A stretch of DNA of 64,000 nucleotides, taken from NCBI GenBank assembly GCA_964584325.1, contig CAZOZP010000004.1:18451-82450 (forward strand). The letters are read 5' to 3'. Source of the stretch: CAZOZP01 sp964584325. GTDB lineage: Bacteria; Bacteroidota; Ignavibacteria; Ignavibacteriales; Melioribacteraceae. The stretch's first letter is position 1. Each line of letters opens with the position of its first letter. The notes below the pieces were generated by a model that worked only from the letters and a program-made list of their open reading frames with translations, did not search any database and had not been told where the DNA came from. Shown piece by piece: positions 9,351-17,897 of this stretch. The position numbers were made by a program, and so were the translations under genes.

Positions 9351-10478
9351 CTAATTATTGAGCCTAATAGGCATAATCACCATTGTTAAATCTTCTGAAT
9401 CTAATTTTTGAGCTGGTACGATAACTACGGCTTTATGTCCAGAAGAGAATTTAAACATAATATTTTCCAAATCTGAACAGTGCGCTAATACTTCATTTAA
9501 AATCAATCCGTTGAATCCTATTTCAAACATACTACCCTCATAGAGGCATTCCATATTTTCAATACCTCGTGAAGAATTAGAAGAATCTTCTGTTGAAATT
9601 TCAAGATTATTATCTAATATTCGAAATTTCACTTTTCTTATTGAACCTTGAGAAAATAAAAGCATTCTTTTTACAGCAGAATGAAGTTCAGCTGTATTCA
9701 CTTCTAAAATATTGTCGTTGTTAATAGGTACAACTGAATTGAAATCTGGGTATGTATAACCTATAAGCCGTGACACCATTTCAAGACTTTCAGTTTTTAT
9801 AGCAAAATACGTTTTAGTACATTTAATATCTAATTCTGTTTCATCTGAAATTTTATTAACAATAGCTGCAACTTTTTCCTGTACTATCATATTTGCTGAA
9901 GACAAATGCTTAATAGATTTATTTAGATAATTTACTAACCTTTGTCCATCCGTTGCAACTGTTCTTATTCCTTCTTCATCAAATGATAAAAAAATACCAT
10001 TTAATGCTGGTTTCATCTCTTCTTTTGAAATTGCAAATGCAGTTTTTTCAAAACATTTTTTGATTTCTGAAGAAGTGATTTTTGTGTTTAGAATTACTTC
10101 TTCTTTGTCTTCGTTTAATTCATCAATTTTTGGATAATCTTCAGAACGCAAATAGCTTAAAGAGTATTTGCCTTTTTTTGTTGATAAAAGAATTTGGTTA
10201 TTTTCCTGCAAAATAAACTCAATGTCAATATTGTTAAGAGCTCTTACTACATCATAAAAGAGTCGGGCATTTACTGCAATGCTTTTGTTAATATCTGATT
10301 CAATATTTATATAAGTTTTTAATGAATTATCATGATCAGTAGCACTTATAATTAATTTATCTGATTTAATTTCAATCAGAAAGTTTTCTAACATTGGCAT
10401 CGGCGATTTTGCTCTTACAACAGTAATAACATTAGAAAGACTTTTTTCTAATAGAGATGAATTAATTTTAAAGCTCAT
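9351..10478 (-). CDS. dnaN: DNA polymerase III sliding clamp (beta subunit)
   Basis: The ring-forming processivity factor, about 375 aa as usual for the family. I place the start at the ATG at 10478 because TTTGGAG lies just upstream and the protein then begins MSFKINSSLLEKSLSNV, aligned with other clamps; the frame is open to 10541 but that extension looks non-coding. Three repeated clamp domains are expected. The C-terminus MVIMPIRLNN matches the conserved ..MPMR.. end. dnaA is terminated upstream, so dnaN probably has its own promoter inside the DnaA-box-containing gap. Confidence 0.95.
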   Translation of the reverse strand: MSFKINSSLLEKSLSNVITVVRAKSPMPMLENFLIEIKSDKLIISATDHDNSLKTYINIESDINKSIAVNARLFYDVVRALNNIDIEFILQENNQILLSTKKGKYSLSYLRSEDYPKIDELNEDKEEVILNTKITSSEIKKCFEKTAFAISKEEMKPALNGIFLSFDEEGIRTVATDGQRLVNYLNKSIKHLSSANMIVQEKVAAIVNKISDETELDIKCTKTYFAIKTESLEMVSRLIGYTYPDFNSVVPINNDNILEVNTAELHSAVKRMLLFSQGSIRKVKFRILDNNLEISTEDSSNSSRGIENMECLYEGSMFEIGFNGLILNEVLAHCSDLENIMFKFSSGHKAVVIVPAQKLDSEDLTMVIMPIRLNN

Positions 10479-10601
10479 ATGATCTCCAAATTGACTATTT
10501 AAAATACCAAAATTTATATAAATTATCAATTTTGTTAACAAATAAGTATTTAAATATATGTTTATTTTAAATATATTGTTTTATTAATACCTATGTTGAT
10601 A

Positions 10602-10610
10602 TGTTGATAA
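10602..10610 (-). promoter_or_regulatory. DnaA-box-like 9-mer (dnaA-dnaN gap)
   Basis: TGTTGATAA on the plus strand equals TTATCAACA on the minus strand, one base off the TTATCCACA consensus. It is one of three such 9-mers in the AT-rich dnaA-dnaN gap. Confidence 0.55.
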
Positions 10611-10664
10611 CTTTTTATTTGTTTATTATTAAAACAGTTACAAGAATAGTTATTCTATAAAAAA

Positions 10665-10673
10665 TGTTGATAA
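10665..10673 (-). promoter_or_regulatory. DnaA-box-like 9-mer (dnaA-dnaN gap)
   Basis: TGTTGATAA again, the same variant and orientation as at 10602, 63 bp away (about six helical turns). Confidence 0.55.
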
Positions 10674-10753
10674 GTTATTAAGAAAAAAGACTTATTAACA
10701 TTGTGTTAATATTCATTAGTTTATTAACAAGTTATCATCTGGCTTTCAACAGT

Positions 10754-10762
10754 TTATCAACA
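10754..10762 (+). promoter_or_regulatory. DnaA-box-like 9-mer (dnaA-dnaN gap)
   Basis: TTATCAACA in the opposite orientation to the other two in this gap, about 25 bp from the dnaA terminator. Confidence 0.5.
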
Positions 10763-10773
10763 ATAATAATGAA

Positions 10774-10800
10774 CAAAAAAAAGGGAGCTAAAAAGCTCCC
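10774..10800 (-). terminator. Intrinsic terminator overlapping the dnaA stop codon
   Basis: On the minus strand GGGAGCT-TTTT-AGCTCCC forms a 7-bp G+C-rich stem followed by a run of eight U. The dnaA stop codon TAG lies inside the stem. Transcription of dnaA should therefore end here and not read into dnaN. Confidence 0.85.
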
Positions 10801-12179
10801 AACTCAATTTTACTCTTAATAGTATCTATTGAATCTTTCAATTTTAAATCATTTAAAACGTCTTCTTCAATTGAATTAATTGCATGAATAACTGTAGAAT
10901 GATCTCTTCCACCAAAATGAAGTCCAATAGTTTTTAGAGAAGACTTTGTCATTATTTTAGAAAGATACATTGCAACCATTCTAGCTACGACAACTTCCTT
11001 TCTTCTATTTTTTTCTCTTACTCTATTTTCTTCAACACAATAATGTTCACAAACAATTTTTGTTATATAATCAATAGAAACATTCATTTTTCTATTAGAT
11101 GATATATCTCTAACTGTTTTTCTTGCCATTTCCATATCAATTTCTTTTGAACTAAAATTAGAATTTGCAAGCAGTTTTACAAGACAACCTTCTAATTCTC
11201 TTATATTCGAAGTTATATTATAGGCTATAAACTCGATTATTTCATTATTAAGATTAAATATTCCGAAATTGTCGCACTTATTTTTGAGTATAGCTATTCT
11301 TGTTTCAAAATCAGGTGGCTGAATATCTGCCTGCAGGCCCCACTGAAATCTGGAGGTTAATCTTTCATTCAGTCCTTTAAGTTCTTTAGGAGGCTTATCG
11401 CTAGAAAGAATAATTTGTTTTTCAGCCTGATGAAGTTCATTAAAAATATGAAAGAAATGTTCTTGTGTTTTATCTTTTCCTACAAGAAACTGAATATCAT
11501 CAATAATCAGAACATCCATTTTTCTATAAAATGTAGAGAACTCATTTAACTTATTATTCTGTATAGCTTCAACAAATTCCATAGTAAAAGCATCTGAACT
11601 TAAATATATAATCTTTTTATTTTTATATTTTTCATTGATTTTATTTCCTATTGCATGAAGTAAATGAGTTTTACCTAAACCAACACCTCCATAAACAAAA
11701 AATGGATTAAATGATGTTTCCCCTGGGGATGTTGAAATTGCAACAGCAGCAGCTCTGGCAAGCTGGTTGTTATCACCTTTTATGAAGTTTTCAAATGTGT
11801 ATTTTGGATTAATATAAGATTCATGTTCTGGTTTTTGTTCAACAATGGTAGCGGAAATATTTTTTGAATATATTTCAACATGTTCAGCAATTTCTTCTTG
11901 AGATTCAGAAACTTTGTATGAAATCTCTGCTTCATCTCCTATAATCTTATGAATTGTTTCTTTAATTAGAAAACAGTAATGTTCTTCTATCCATTCAATA
12001 AAAAAGCTGTTTGGGACTTCTACTTTCAATTCATTATCTGTTTTACTAATTGGTTTAATAGGTATAAACCAAGTGTTATAAGTTAATGAGCTTACATTTT
12101 CTTTGATATGTTCAAGACATTTACGCCAAACTGCATTATGATCTTCTTTAACCATAAAAGTAATTTCTGCCGTCTCCAT
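10788..12179 (-). CDS. dnaA: Chromosomal replication initiator protein DnaA
   Basis: The AAA+ initiator that binds DnaA boxes and melts oriC. The 463-aa protein has domain I (VWRKCLEHIKENVSSLTYNTWF), a short variable linker (about residues 85-125), and the AAA+ core with Walker A GGVGLGKTHLLHAIG and Walker B LIIDDIQFL. The domain IV DNA-binding signature LKTIGLHFGGRDHSTVIHAI is complete. I use the ATG at 12179; a second ATG nine codons in (12155) is the alternative. A perfect DnaA box lies 7 bp upstream of the start, which suggests autoregulation. It is transcribed away from the oriC candidate. Confidence 0.97.
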   Translation of the reverse strand: METAEITFMVKEDHNAVWRKCLEHIKENVSSLTYNTWFIPIKPISKTDNELKVEVPNSFFIEWIEEHYCFLIKETIHKIIGDEAEISYKVSESQEEIAEHVEIYSKNISATIVEQKPEHESYINPKYTFENFIKGDNNQLARAAAVAISTSPGETSFNPFFVYGGVGLGKTHLLHAIGNKINEKYKNKKIIYLSSDAFTMEFVEAIQNNKLNEFSTFYRKMDVLIIDDIQFLVGKDKTQEHFFHIFNELHQAEKQIILSSDKPPKELKGLNERLTSRFQWGLQADIQPPDFETRIAILKNKCDNFGIFNLNNEIIEFIAYNITSNIRELEGCLVKLLANSNFSSKEIDMEMARKTVRDISSNRKMNVSIDYITKIVCEHYCVEENRVREKNRRKEVVVARMVAMYLSKIMTKSSLKTIGLHFGGRDHSTVIHAINSIEEDVLNDLKLKDSIDTIKSKIELGAF

Positions 12180-12185
12180 TTTTAG

Positions 12186-12194
12186 TTATCCACA
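12186..12194 (+). promoter_or_regulatory. Consensus DnaA box upstream of dnaA
   Basis: TTATCCACA, an exact match to the consensus, 7 bp from the dnaA start codon. It is positioned to overlap the leader and probably to repress dnaA when DnaA-ATP is abundant. Confidence 0.8.
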
Positions 12195-12355
12195 TTATTA
12201 AAATTATTATTTATTTTTATTATTATTGTAAATTAAAGAACAAAAATGCACAAAATATTAACTTGTAAACTCTTAATTATTGTATAACTTATTGAAATAT
12301 AATAATATACAAAAAAATTAAAGAATCAAACATAGACTTATATAAAAACATGAAA

Positions 12356-12373
12356 ATGTGAAACGTTTCACAT
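12356..12373. repeat. 18-bp palindrome, copy 1 (parS half-sites in swapped order)
   Basis: ATGTGAAACGTTTCACAT is a perfect palindrome. Its core GTGAAAC-GTTTCAC has the two parS half-sites in reverse order (parS is GTTTCAC-GTGAAAC). A second copy lies 453 bp to the right, and the two bracket the middle DnaA boxes. Confidence 0.7.
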
Positions 12374-12391
12374 GATAAATTTATTAACAAG

Positions 12392-12400
12392 TTATCAACA
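12392..12400 (+). promoter_or_regulatory. DnaA-box-like 9-mer in oriC
   Basis: TTATCAACA, the same one-base variant as elsewhere in the region, 19 bp right of the first 18-bp palindrome. Confidence 0.6.
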
Positions 12401-12608
12401 TATCGTGTGTATGTCTCATGTGGTGTGAAAATATTCACAAAAACAATACATAGCAAATTAAATCTAAATGTTTTTTCTAAGTAGTTAAATTTTATAGAAT
12501 TAGAATTATTACGAGTTAGAAATAATGACAAATAGAATACAATATAAAATCTTAAATAAATATAAAAGTAAATAAATAAAGGTAGTTTAATCTCCTTGTT
12601 TATAAAAG

Positions 12609-12617
12609 TTATCAACA
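12609..12617 (+). promoter_or_regulatory. DnaA-box-like 9-mer in oriC
   Basis: TTATCAACA, in the same orientation as the other oriC boxes and 217 bp from the previous one. Confidence 0.6.
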
Positions 12618-12808
12618 TTATAAAAAAGTCAAAAAGTTCAAATATGAATTGAAATGAAGGAAATGAAAAATTAGAAAAAATTATATTAACATATTATTAA
12701 CATTAAATAAAATTCATAAGACAAGAAAATAAAATAAGATAGCAATAAATCACACAATTAGTAAACAAAGTAGGTAAAAAATATAAAAGAAACAGTATCT
12801 TATTAAAA

Positions 12809-12826
12809 ACGTGAAACGTTTCACGT
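12809..12826. repeat. 18-bp palindrome, copy 2 (parS half-sites in swapped order)
   Basis: ACGTGAAACGTTTCACGT is a perfect palindrome sharing the 14-bp core GTGAAACGTTTCAC with the copy at 12356; only the outer bases differ, and symmetrically. A DnaA-box-like 9-mer follows 19 bp to the right, the same spacing as at copy 1. Confidence 0.7.
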
Positions 12827-12845
12827 AATCTCTTATATAAACAAG

Positions 12846-12854
12846 TTATCAACA
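12846..12854 (+). promoter_or_regulatory. DnaA-box-like 9-mer in oriC
   Basis: TTATCAACA, 19 bp right of the second 18-bp palindrome, repeating the palindrome-box arrangement seen at 12356-12400. Confidence 0.6.
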
Positions 12855-12948
12855 CTACGAAAAATCAATTTATTTGGAATTTACTAAAAATAAATTGTAG
12901 AATTTCATATGTTGAGTATATTATTATGATAAATATTATCGAGGTAAA

Positions 12949-13872
12949 ATGAAGATTGTAATTACAGGTGGTGCGGGTTTTATTGGTAGCCATATTGCTG
13001 AATATTGGAATTCCAAGGGCGCTGAAGTAGCCGTTATTGATAATCTGCGAAGCGGGTATATAAAGAATATTATTAAGCTTAATAATGTGGTTCTACACAA
13101 TATTAGTATAACTGATAAAGAAAGTGTCAATCGTATTATTAAAGAAGCGGATTTTGTTTTTAATCTTGCAGCAATGATCTCAGTTCCTGAATCAATTGAA
13201 AAGCCGACAGAATGCGTTGATATTAATATTTTAGGATTAATAAATGTTCTTGATGCTTGTGTAAAAGGTGGAGTAAGGAAATTAATTCATACTAGTTCAG
13301 CGGCTATATATGGAGACAATCCAGTCTTACCAAAAAAAGAAAATTTGCTGCCTGAGCCAAAGTCACCATACGGTGTTACAAAACTTGATGGAGAATATTA
13401 TTTAAATATATATTCTGAAAATTATGGATTAAAAACTACTTCTCTTAGATATTTCAATGTTTACGGACCTAGACAGGATCCTAAAAGTCAGTATGCAGCT
13501 GCTATACCAATCTTTATTTTTAGAGCATTGAAAAATATGGATATAACTATCTATGGAGATGGGAGTCAGACGAGAGATTTTATTTATGTTAAAGATATTG
13601 TTAAGGCCAATGTTCTAGCGGCCGAATCAAATCAGAAAACAGGACTTTACAACGTAGCAAACGGTTCGGCTATATCAATTCTTGAATTAGCGCAAAAGAT
13701 TATTAATGTAACTGGTTCAAAGAGTAAAATTCTTTTTGCTGCCGAAAGGGCAGGTGATATTAAGCATAGCATAGCTTCAATTGAGGCAATTAGATTAGGC
13801 TTGGGATTTGAAGCCGATTATAATCTTGATGAAGGATTAAAGCAAACTATAGAATATTTCAGTACAATTTAA
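12949..13872 (+). CDS. NAD-dependent sugar-nucleotide epimerase (UDP-hexose 4-epimerase-like)
   Basis: An extended short-chain dehydrogenase/reductase of 307 aa. It has the N-terminal NAD motif GGAGFIGSH, the DNLRSG loop, the catalytic serine context HTSSAAIYGD, and the active-site YGVTK (YxxxK). The RYFNVYGPRQDP and DFIYVKDIV blocks are typical of UDP-glucose / UDP-N-acetylglucosamine 4-epimerases and of polysaccharide-synthesis epimerases. The exact sugar is not decidable by eye. It is the first gene right of the origin and is followed after 1 bp by the asparaginase gene, so the two are probably co-transcribed. Confidence 0.85.
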   Translation: MKIVITGGAGFIGSHIAEYWNSKGAEVAVIDNLRSGYIKNIIKLNNVVLHNISITDKESVNRIIKEADFVFNLAAMISVPESIEKPTECVDINILGLINVLDACVKGGVRKLIHTSSAAIYGDNPVLPKKENLLPEPKSPYGVTKLDGEYYLNIYSENYGLKTTSLRYFNVYGPRQDPKSQYAAAIPIFIFRALKNMDITIYGDGSQTRDFIYVKDIVKANVLAAESNQKTGLYNVANGSAISILELAQKIINVTGSKSKILFAAERAGDIKHSIASIEAIRLGLGFEADYNLDEGLKQTIEYFSTI

Positions 13873-13873
13873 G

Positions 13874-14845
13874 ATGAAAATAGCTATTATTTTTACTGGT
13901 GGCACTTTTTCAATGAAAATCGACCCACATACAGGTGGGGCAATTCCATTTTTTCATGGTGAAGATTTGATTAAATTGATTCCTGAAGCAGGACGTATGT
14001 GTGAATTAGAAATATTAAATTTCGGAAACTATCCAGGTCCACATATAACACCTGAGCTAATGCTAGAACTCTCATTTTTAGTTAGAGAAACTTCAGAAAG
14101 AGATGATATAAATGGGATAATTGTAACTCATGGAACTGATACATTGGAAGAAACTGCATATTTTCTTGATCTTAATGTTGATACTGAAAAACCTGTCGTA
14201 ATTATTGGTGCGATGAAAACAAGTTCTGAAAAAGATTGGGACGGACCAAGAAATTTGATAGATGCAATACAAATAATATCAAATATAAACAGCAAGGGGA
14301 TGGGTGTACTTGTTTGCCTTAACGGAGAAATTAATGCAGCAAGTGAAGTAACTAAGACGCACACAGAAGAACTCGAAACCTTTCATAGTCTTGATTTTGG
14401 AGCATTAGGTTTTGTTGAAAAAGGAAGAGTAATTTATAATAGGATACCACGAAAACAAGAAAAGTTGTTAACAGATACTATTAATTCAAATGTTGATCTT
14501 ATTACAACTTACACAGGTATGAGTGAAAAATTCTTAAGATATTCAGCAGATACCGGTACCGAAGGGATCGTAATTCAGGCGATGGGAGTTGGAAACGTTC
14601 CACCGGCTGTTTTCGACGGTGTTGTTTACGCATTAAAAAAGAATATACCGGTAATTCTTGTATCAAGATGCCCTGCAGGAGAAACTCTGGATATTTATGG
14701 TTATCCTGGTGCAGGTAAATGGCTAAAGAAAGAAGGTGTTATCTTTTCAGAGTATCTTAACGGACAAAAGGCCCGAATTAAGTTGATATTGGCATTGGGA
14801 ATATCAAGCGATAAAAACAAGCTAAAGGAAATCTTCGAAAATTAG
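13874..14845 (+). CDS. L-asparaginase (type I-like)
   Basis: Hydrolyses L-asparagine to aspartate and ammonia. The 323-aa protein has both family signatures, IIFTGGTFS near the N-terminus (catalytic threonine) and GIIVTHGTDTLEETA (second threonine, Asp pair). The C-terminal half has VIQAMGVGNVPP and VILVSRCPAGET. No signal peptide is seen, so it should be cytoplasmic. It lies 1 bp after the epimerase gene. Confidence 0.9.
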   Translation: MKIAIIFTGGTFSMKIDPHTGGAIPFFHGEDLIKLIPEAGRMCELEILNFGNYPGPHITPELMLELSFLVRETSERDDINGIIVTHGTDTLEETAYFLDLNVDTEKPVVIIGAMKTSSEKDWDGPRNLIDAIQIISNINSKGMGVLVCLNGEINAASEVTKTHTEELETFHSLDFGALGFVEKGRVIYNRIPRKQEKLLTDTINSNVDLITTYTGMSEKFLRYSADTGTEGIVIQAMGVGNVPPAVFDGVVYALKKNIPVILVSRCPAGETLDIYGYPGAGKWLKKEGVIFSEYLNGQKARIKLILALGISSDKNKLKEIFEN

Positions 14846-14872
14846 TGTGATTAATCGCGAAAGGACTACACA

Positions 14873-15388
14873 ATGTGGCTTAAGATAAAACCATGGATAG
14901 GATCTATTATCCTAATTCCTTTTATTTTGTATTTTGCTCTTAATAAGGGAAAGTTTTTTGCTTTGGATTTTGTAAATCTCTTAATTCACGAAGGGGGCCA
15001 CGGGATATTTAGAATTTTTGGCGAGTTTATTTATTTTGCTGGCGGAACTATAATGCAGCTTTTAATTCCATTTCTTTTTGTGGTTGTTTACTATAGAAGC
15101 AGGAATATATATACAGTTCAGTTTTCAGCGTTATGGCTGGGTGAAAGTATGATCAATGTTAGTGTTTATGCTGCAGATGCCAGAGCAAAGCAACTTCCAC
15201 TTTTAGGAGGCAATAAAGTAATTCATGATTGGTGGTGGATGCTAAATAAAATTGATATGCTTGAATATGACATTATAATTGGAAATTTTTTCTTTTACTG
15301 TGCAGTTTTAATTATGATCTCTGCATTATTTATACCTTTGGTTTTAATAAAGGAAGAAAGCAAAATTAATTTGGATTTAGATATATAG
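14873..15388 (+). CDS. Membrane protein with HEGGH motif (putative zinc metallopeptidase-like)
   Basis: A 171-aa protein with about four hydrophobic segments (residues 9-25, 55-75, 82-97, 140-160). The sequence LLIHEGGHGIF at about residues 38-48 contains HEGGH, an HExxH zinc-binding pattern, at the end of a hydrophobic stretch. A distal NVSVYAADAR could supply a third ligand. Site-2-type (M50) membrane peptidases have this arrangement, but the protein is short and I do not recognise the family. The frame is well bounded: ATG at 14873 after GCGAAAGGA. Confidence 0.6.
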   Translation: MWLKIKPWIGSIILIPFILYFALNKGKFFALDFVNLLIHEGGHGIFRIFGEFIYFAGGTIMQLLIPFLFVVVYYRSRNIYTVQFSALWLGESMINVSVYAADARAKQLPLLGGNKVIHDWWWMLNKIDMLEYDIIIGNFFFYCAVLIMISALFIPLVLIKEESKINLDLDI

Positions 15389-15437
15389 ATAGTTAGATTG
15401 AATCTGATTTTAATAATGAACAAAATATTTTTTGAAA

Positions 15438-17897
15438 ATGAAAATAAAACCTTCTGATAAAACAGCTATTATTTATAAAGATAAGAATTATTCTTACAGA
15501 GAATTAATTAATATATCTTTTTTATATTCAAAACTGATAAAGGAAAGAAGCGCTTCAAGAGTTGCGATATTTTCTGAAAACAGACCTGAATGGATATTTG
15601 CACTTTTAGGATGCTGGAATACTAAAAATACTGTAATACCAATTGATCATTTGTCCACTGCAGAAGAAGCTGCATACATTATTAAAGAAAGCGATACTGA
15701 TTTAGTTTTTCTATCTAATGACAATTTTCAGAAGGGTTTAGAGATTGGTGAAATTCTAGAAAAAAAAATTAATATTATTAATTTTGATGAAATTAGGTTA
15801 GCTGCACAAATTGTAGAAAGAGAAGACATTTTAGAGTACGAAAATGAGAGTTTAGCCTCAATTGTTTTTACTTCAGGGACTACCGGAAGCCCAAAAGGCG
15901 TTATGTTAAGCTTCGAAAACCTTTATTCAAATATTGAAGCTGTTTCAAGTTATGTTCCAATATTTAAGCCGAATGAAAGAACATTGGTGATGCTTCCTCT
16001 TCATCACACATTCCCGTTTGTTGGTTCAATGTTAGCGCCTCTATATACTGAAGGAATATGTGTTTTTACTCCTTCGCTTAATTCAGAAGATATAATTAAT
16101 ACATTAAAGAAATATAAAGTTACTGTTATTATTGGTGTACCAAGATTTTATTCTCTTATAAGAAAGGGAATAATGGAAAAAATCAATTCTTCTTTTGCTG
16201 CTAAAATAGTTTTTTCTTTAGCAAAAAAAGTTAATTCACAGAAATTTTCGAAAAAAGTTTTTTCAAAGGTTCAAGATAAATTCGGTGGAAACATTAAGTA
16301 TCTTGTAAGCGGAGGTGCATCTCTAGATAGAGAAGTTGAAAAAGACTTAAGAACTTTAGGATTTGATGTTCTAAATGGGTATGGAATGACTGAATGTGCA
16401 CCAATGATTACTTTCACAAGACCTGGTAAATTCAAAATCGGATCTGCTGGAAACAAGCTTTTCTGTAATGAGATTAGAATAAAGGACGAAGAAATTCTTA
16501 CAAAAGGGCCTAATGTAATGATGGGTTATTACGGTCATCCAAAAGCTACATCAGAAATACTTATAGATGGTTGGCTTTATACAGGAGATACAGGTTATGT
16601 TGATGATGAAGGCTATCTTTTTATTACTGGTAGAAAAAAAGAAACCATTGTTCTTTCTAACGGAAAGAATATAAATCCTGAAGAAGTTGAAAATGCTCTT
16701 ATGAGGTATCCTGAAATTAAAGAAGCCGGAGTTTTTGAATTCAACGATTCTCTAGCTGTTGTTATCAGGCCGGAACTGTCAATACTAATGTCCAAAAACG
16801 AAAAAGATTATTTAGAATATTTTAGAAAAAACATAATAATAGATTATAACAGCAATGTTTCTTCATATAAGCAGATTAAAAAAATTGTAATTACAGAAGA
16901 AGATTTGCCAAGAACAAGATTAAGTAAGCTTAAACGCTTCATGCTTCCGGCATTCATGGAAGTCGCAAAACCTCAAGAAGGCAGTATTGATGAGCCTGAA
17001 CTTGAGTCATATAAAATTATCAAAAACTATCTCGAAAGTGAAAAAGGAATTAACGTATTTCCGCAAGATCATCTTGATTATGACATATCTCTTGATTCTT
17101 TGGATAAAGTAAGCCTTGTTGCCTTTATTAAATCTTCTTTTGGAATTGAAATTACAGATAAAGAGATATCCGAATTTGAAACTGTAATTAAACTCGCTGA
17201 ATATATTCATACAAACAAAACTAAATCAGAAGCCGAAGAGGTGAATTGGTCTGGAATATTAAAGGAGAAAATAGATCTTAAACTTCCTAAAAGCTGGATT
17301 ACCCATTATTTTATAAAGTTTGTTACAAGGGTGTTTTTCGGAATATATTTTAGAATCCAGAGTAACGGTATTAACAAAATACCATCAGGGCCTTTTATCA
17401 TTGTGCCCAATCACCAAAGTTTTTTCGATGGTATGTTTGTAACTGTATTTTTAAAATATGTAGATGCAAAGCGCACATACTTTTACGCTAAGGAAAAACA
17501 TCTAAGATTAAAAATATTAAAGTTCATTGCTAATAAACATAATGTTATTGCTATGGATGTAAAAAATGATTTAAAAGAATCTATACAGAAATTAGCAGGA
17601 GTAATTAGGAATGGAAAGAATGTGATGATATTTCCGGAAGGAACAAGAAGTACCTCAGGAGAAATGGGTAGTTTTAAGAAAACATTTGCAATATTGAGTA
17701 AGGAGCTTAATGTACCGATTGTGCCTGTTGCAATAACCGGTGCTGACAAAGCACTTCCTAAAGGAAAAAAAATACCTAGACCATTCAGGAAAATACAAGT
17801 GAGATTTTTGGATCCGGTATATCCTGAGAATATGGATTACGATAGTTTAAGTGAAACTGTTCGTAGCAGAATAGCTGAAGCTGTGAAAGGAGTTTAG
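15438..17897 (+). CDS. Tri-domain AMP-forming acyl ligase / acyl carrier / 1-acylglycerol-phosphate acyltransferase fusion
   Basis: A single 819-aa protein with three modules. Residues about 1-515 form an ANL adenylating enzyme (FTSGTTGSPKGVMLSF P-loop, GYGMTE, YTGDTGYVDDEGYLFITGRKKE). About 540-600 form an acyl-carrier-like domain with the phosphopantetheine serine in LDSLDKVSL. About 625-819 form a PlsC-type acyltransferase with NHQSFFD (NHx4D) and FPEGTRS. It probably activates a fatty acid, holds it on its carrier domain, and transfers it to a lysophospholipid or related acceptor; this resembles Aas with an added carrier. The ATG at 15438 is preferred over a TTG at 15432. It converges with the histidine kinase gene, the two overlapping by 4 bp. 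Confidence 0.85.
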   Translation: MKIKPSDKTAIIYKDKNYSYRELINISFLYSKLIKERSASRVAIFSENRPEWIFALLGCWNTKNTVIPIDHLSTAEEAAYIIKESDTDLVFLSNDNFQKGLEIGEILEKKINIINFDEIRLAAQIVEREDILEYENESLASIVFTSGTTGSPKGVMLSFENLYSNIEAVSSYVPIFKPNERTLVMLPLHHTFPFVGSMLAPLYTEGICVFTPSLNSEDIINTLKKYKVTVIIGVPRFYSLIRKGIMEKINSSFAAKIVFSLAKKVNSQKFSKKVFSKVQDKFGGNIKYLVSGGASLDREVEKDLRTLGFDVLNGYGMTECAPMITFTRPGKFKIGSAGNKLFCNEIRIKDEEILTKGPNVMMGYYGHPKATSEILIDGWLYTGDTGYVDDEGYLFITGRKKETIVLSNGKNINPEEVENALMRYPEIKEAGVFEFNDSLAVVIRPELSILMSKNEKDYLEYFRKNIIIDYNSNVSSYKQIKKIVITEEDLPRTRLSKLKRFMLPAFMEVAKPQEGSIDEPELESYKIIKNYLESEKGINVFPQDHLDYDISLDSLDKVSLVAFIKSSFGIEITDKEISEFETVIKLAEYIHTNKTKSEAEEVNWSGILKEKIDLKLPKSWITHYFIKFVTRVFFGIYFRIQSNGINKIPSGPFIIVPNHQSFFDGMFVTVFLKYVDAKRTYFYAKEKHLRLKILKFIANKHNVIAMDVKNDLKESIQKLAGVIRNGKNVMIFPEGTRSTSGEMGSFKKTFAILSKELNVPIVPVAITGADKALPKGKKIPRPFRKIQVRFLDPVYPENMDYDSLSETVRSRIAEAVKGV

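Larger units (their letters stand above)
12180..12948. other. Gene-free AT-rich replication-origin candidate (oriC)
   Basis: A 769-bp stretch upstream of dnaA with no convincing gene. It is extremely AT-rich and holds four DnaA boxes, all in plus orientation (12186, 12392, 12609, 12846), and two 18-bp palindromes. Gene orientation switches here: the replication block runs left, most genes to 46 kb run right. That is what bidirectional replication from this point would favour. With the boxes between dnaA and dnaN this gives a bipartite layout like those described in Bacillus and Helicobacter. The unwinding element could be the long A/T tract at about 12470-12800, but I cannot place it. Confidence 0.75.

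Noticed and set aside
12289..12618. 109-codon minus-strand open frame upstream of dnaA
   Set aside because: It lies in the AT-rich origin, is composed mostly of F/I/L/Y/N from AT-rich codons, overlaps DnaA boxes and a palindrome, and has no ribosome-binding site or motif.
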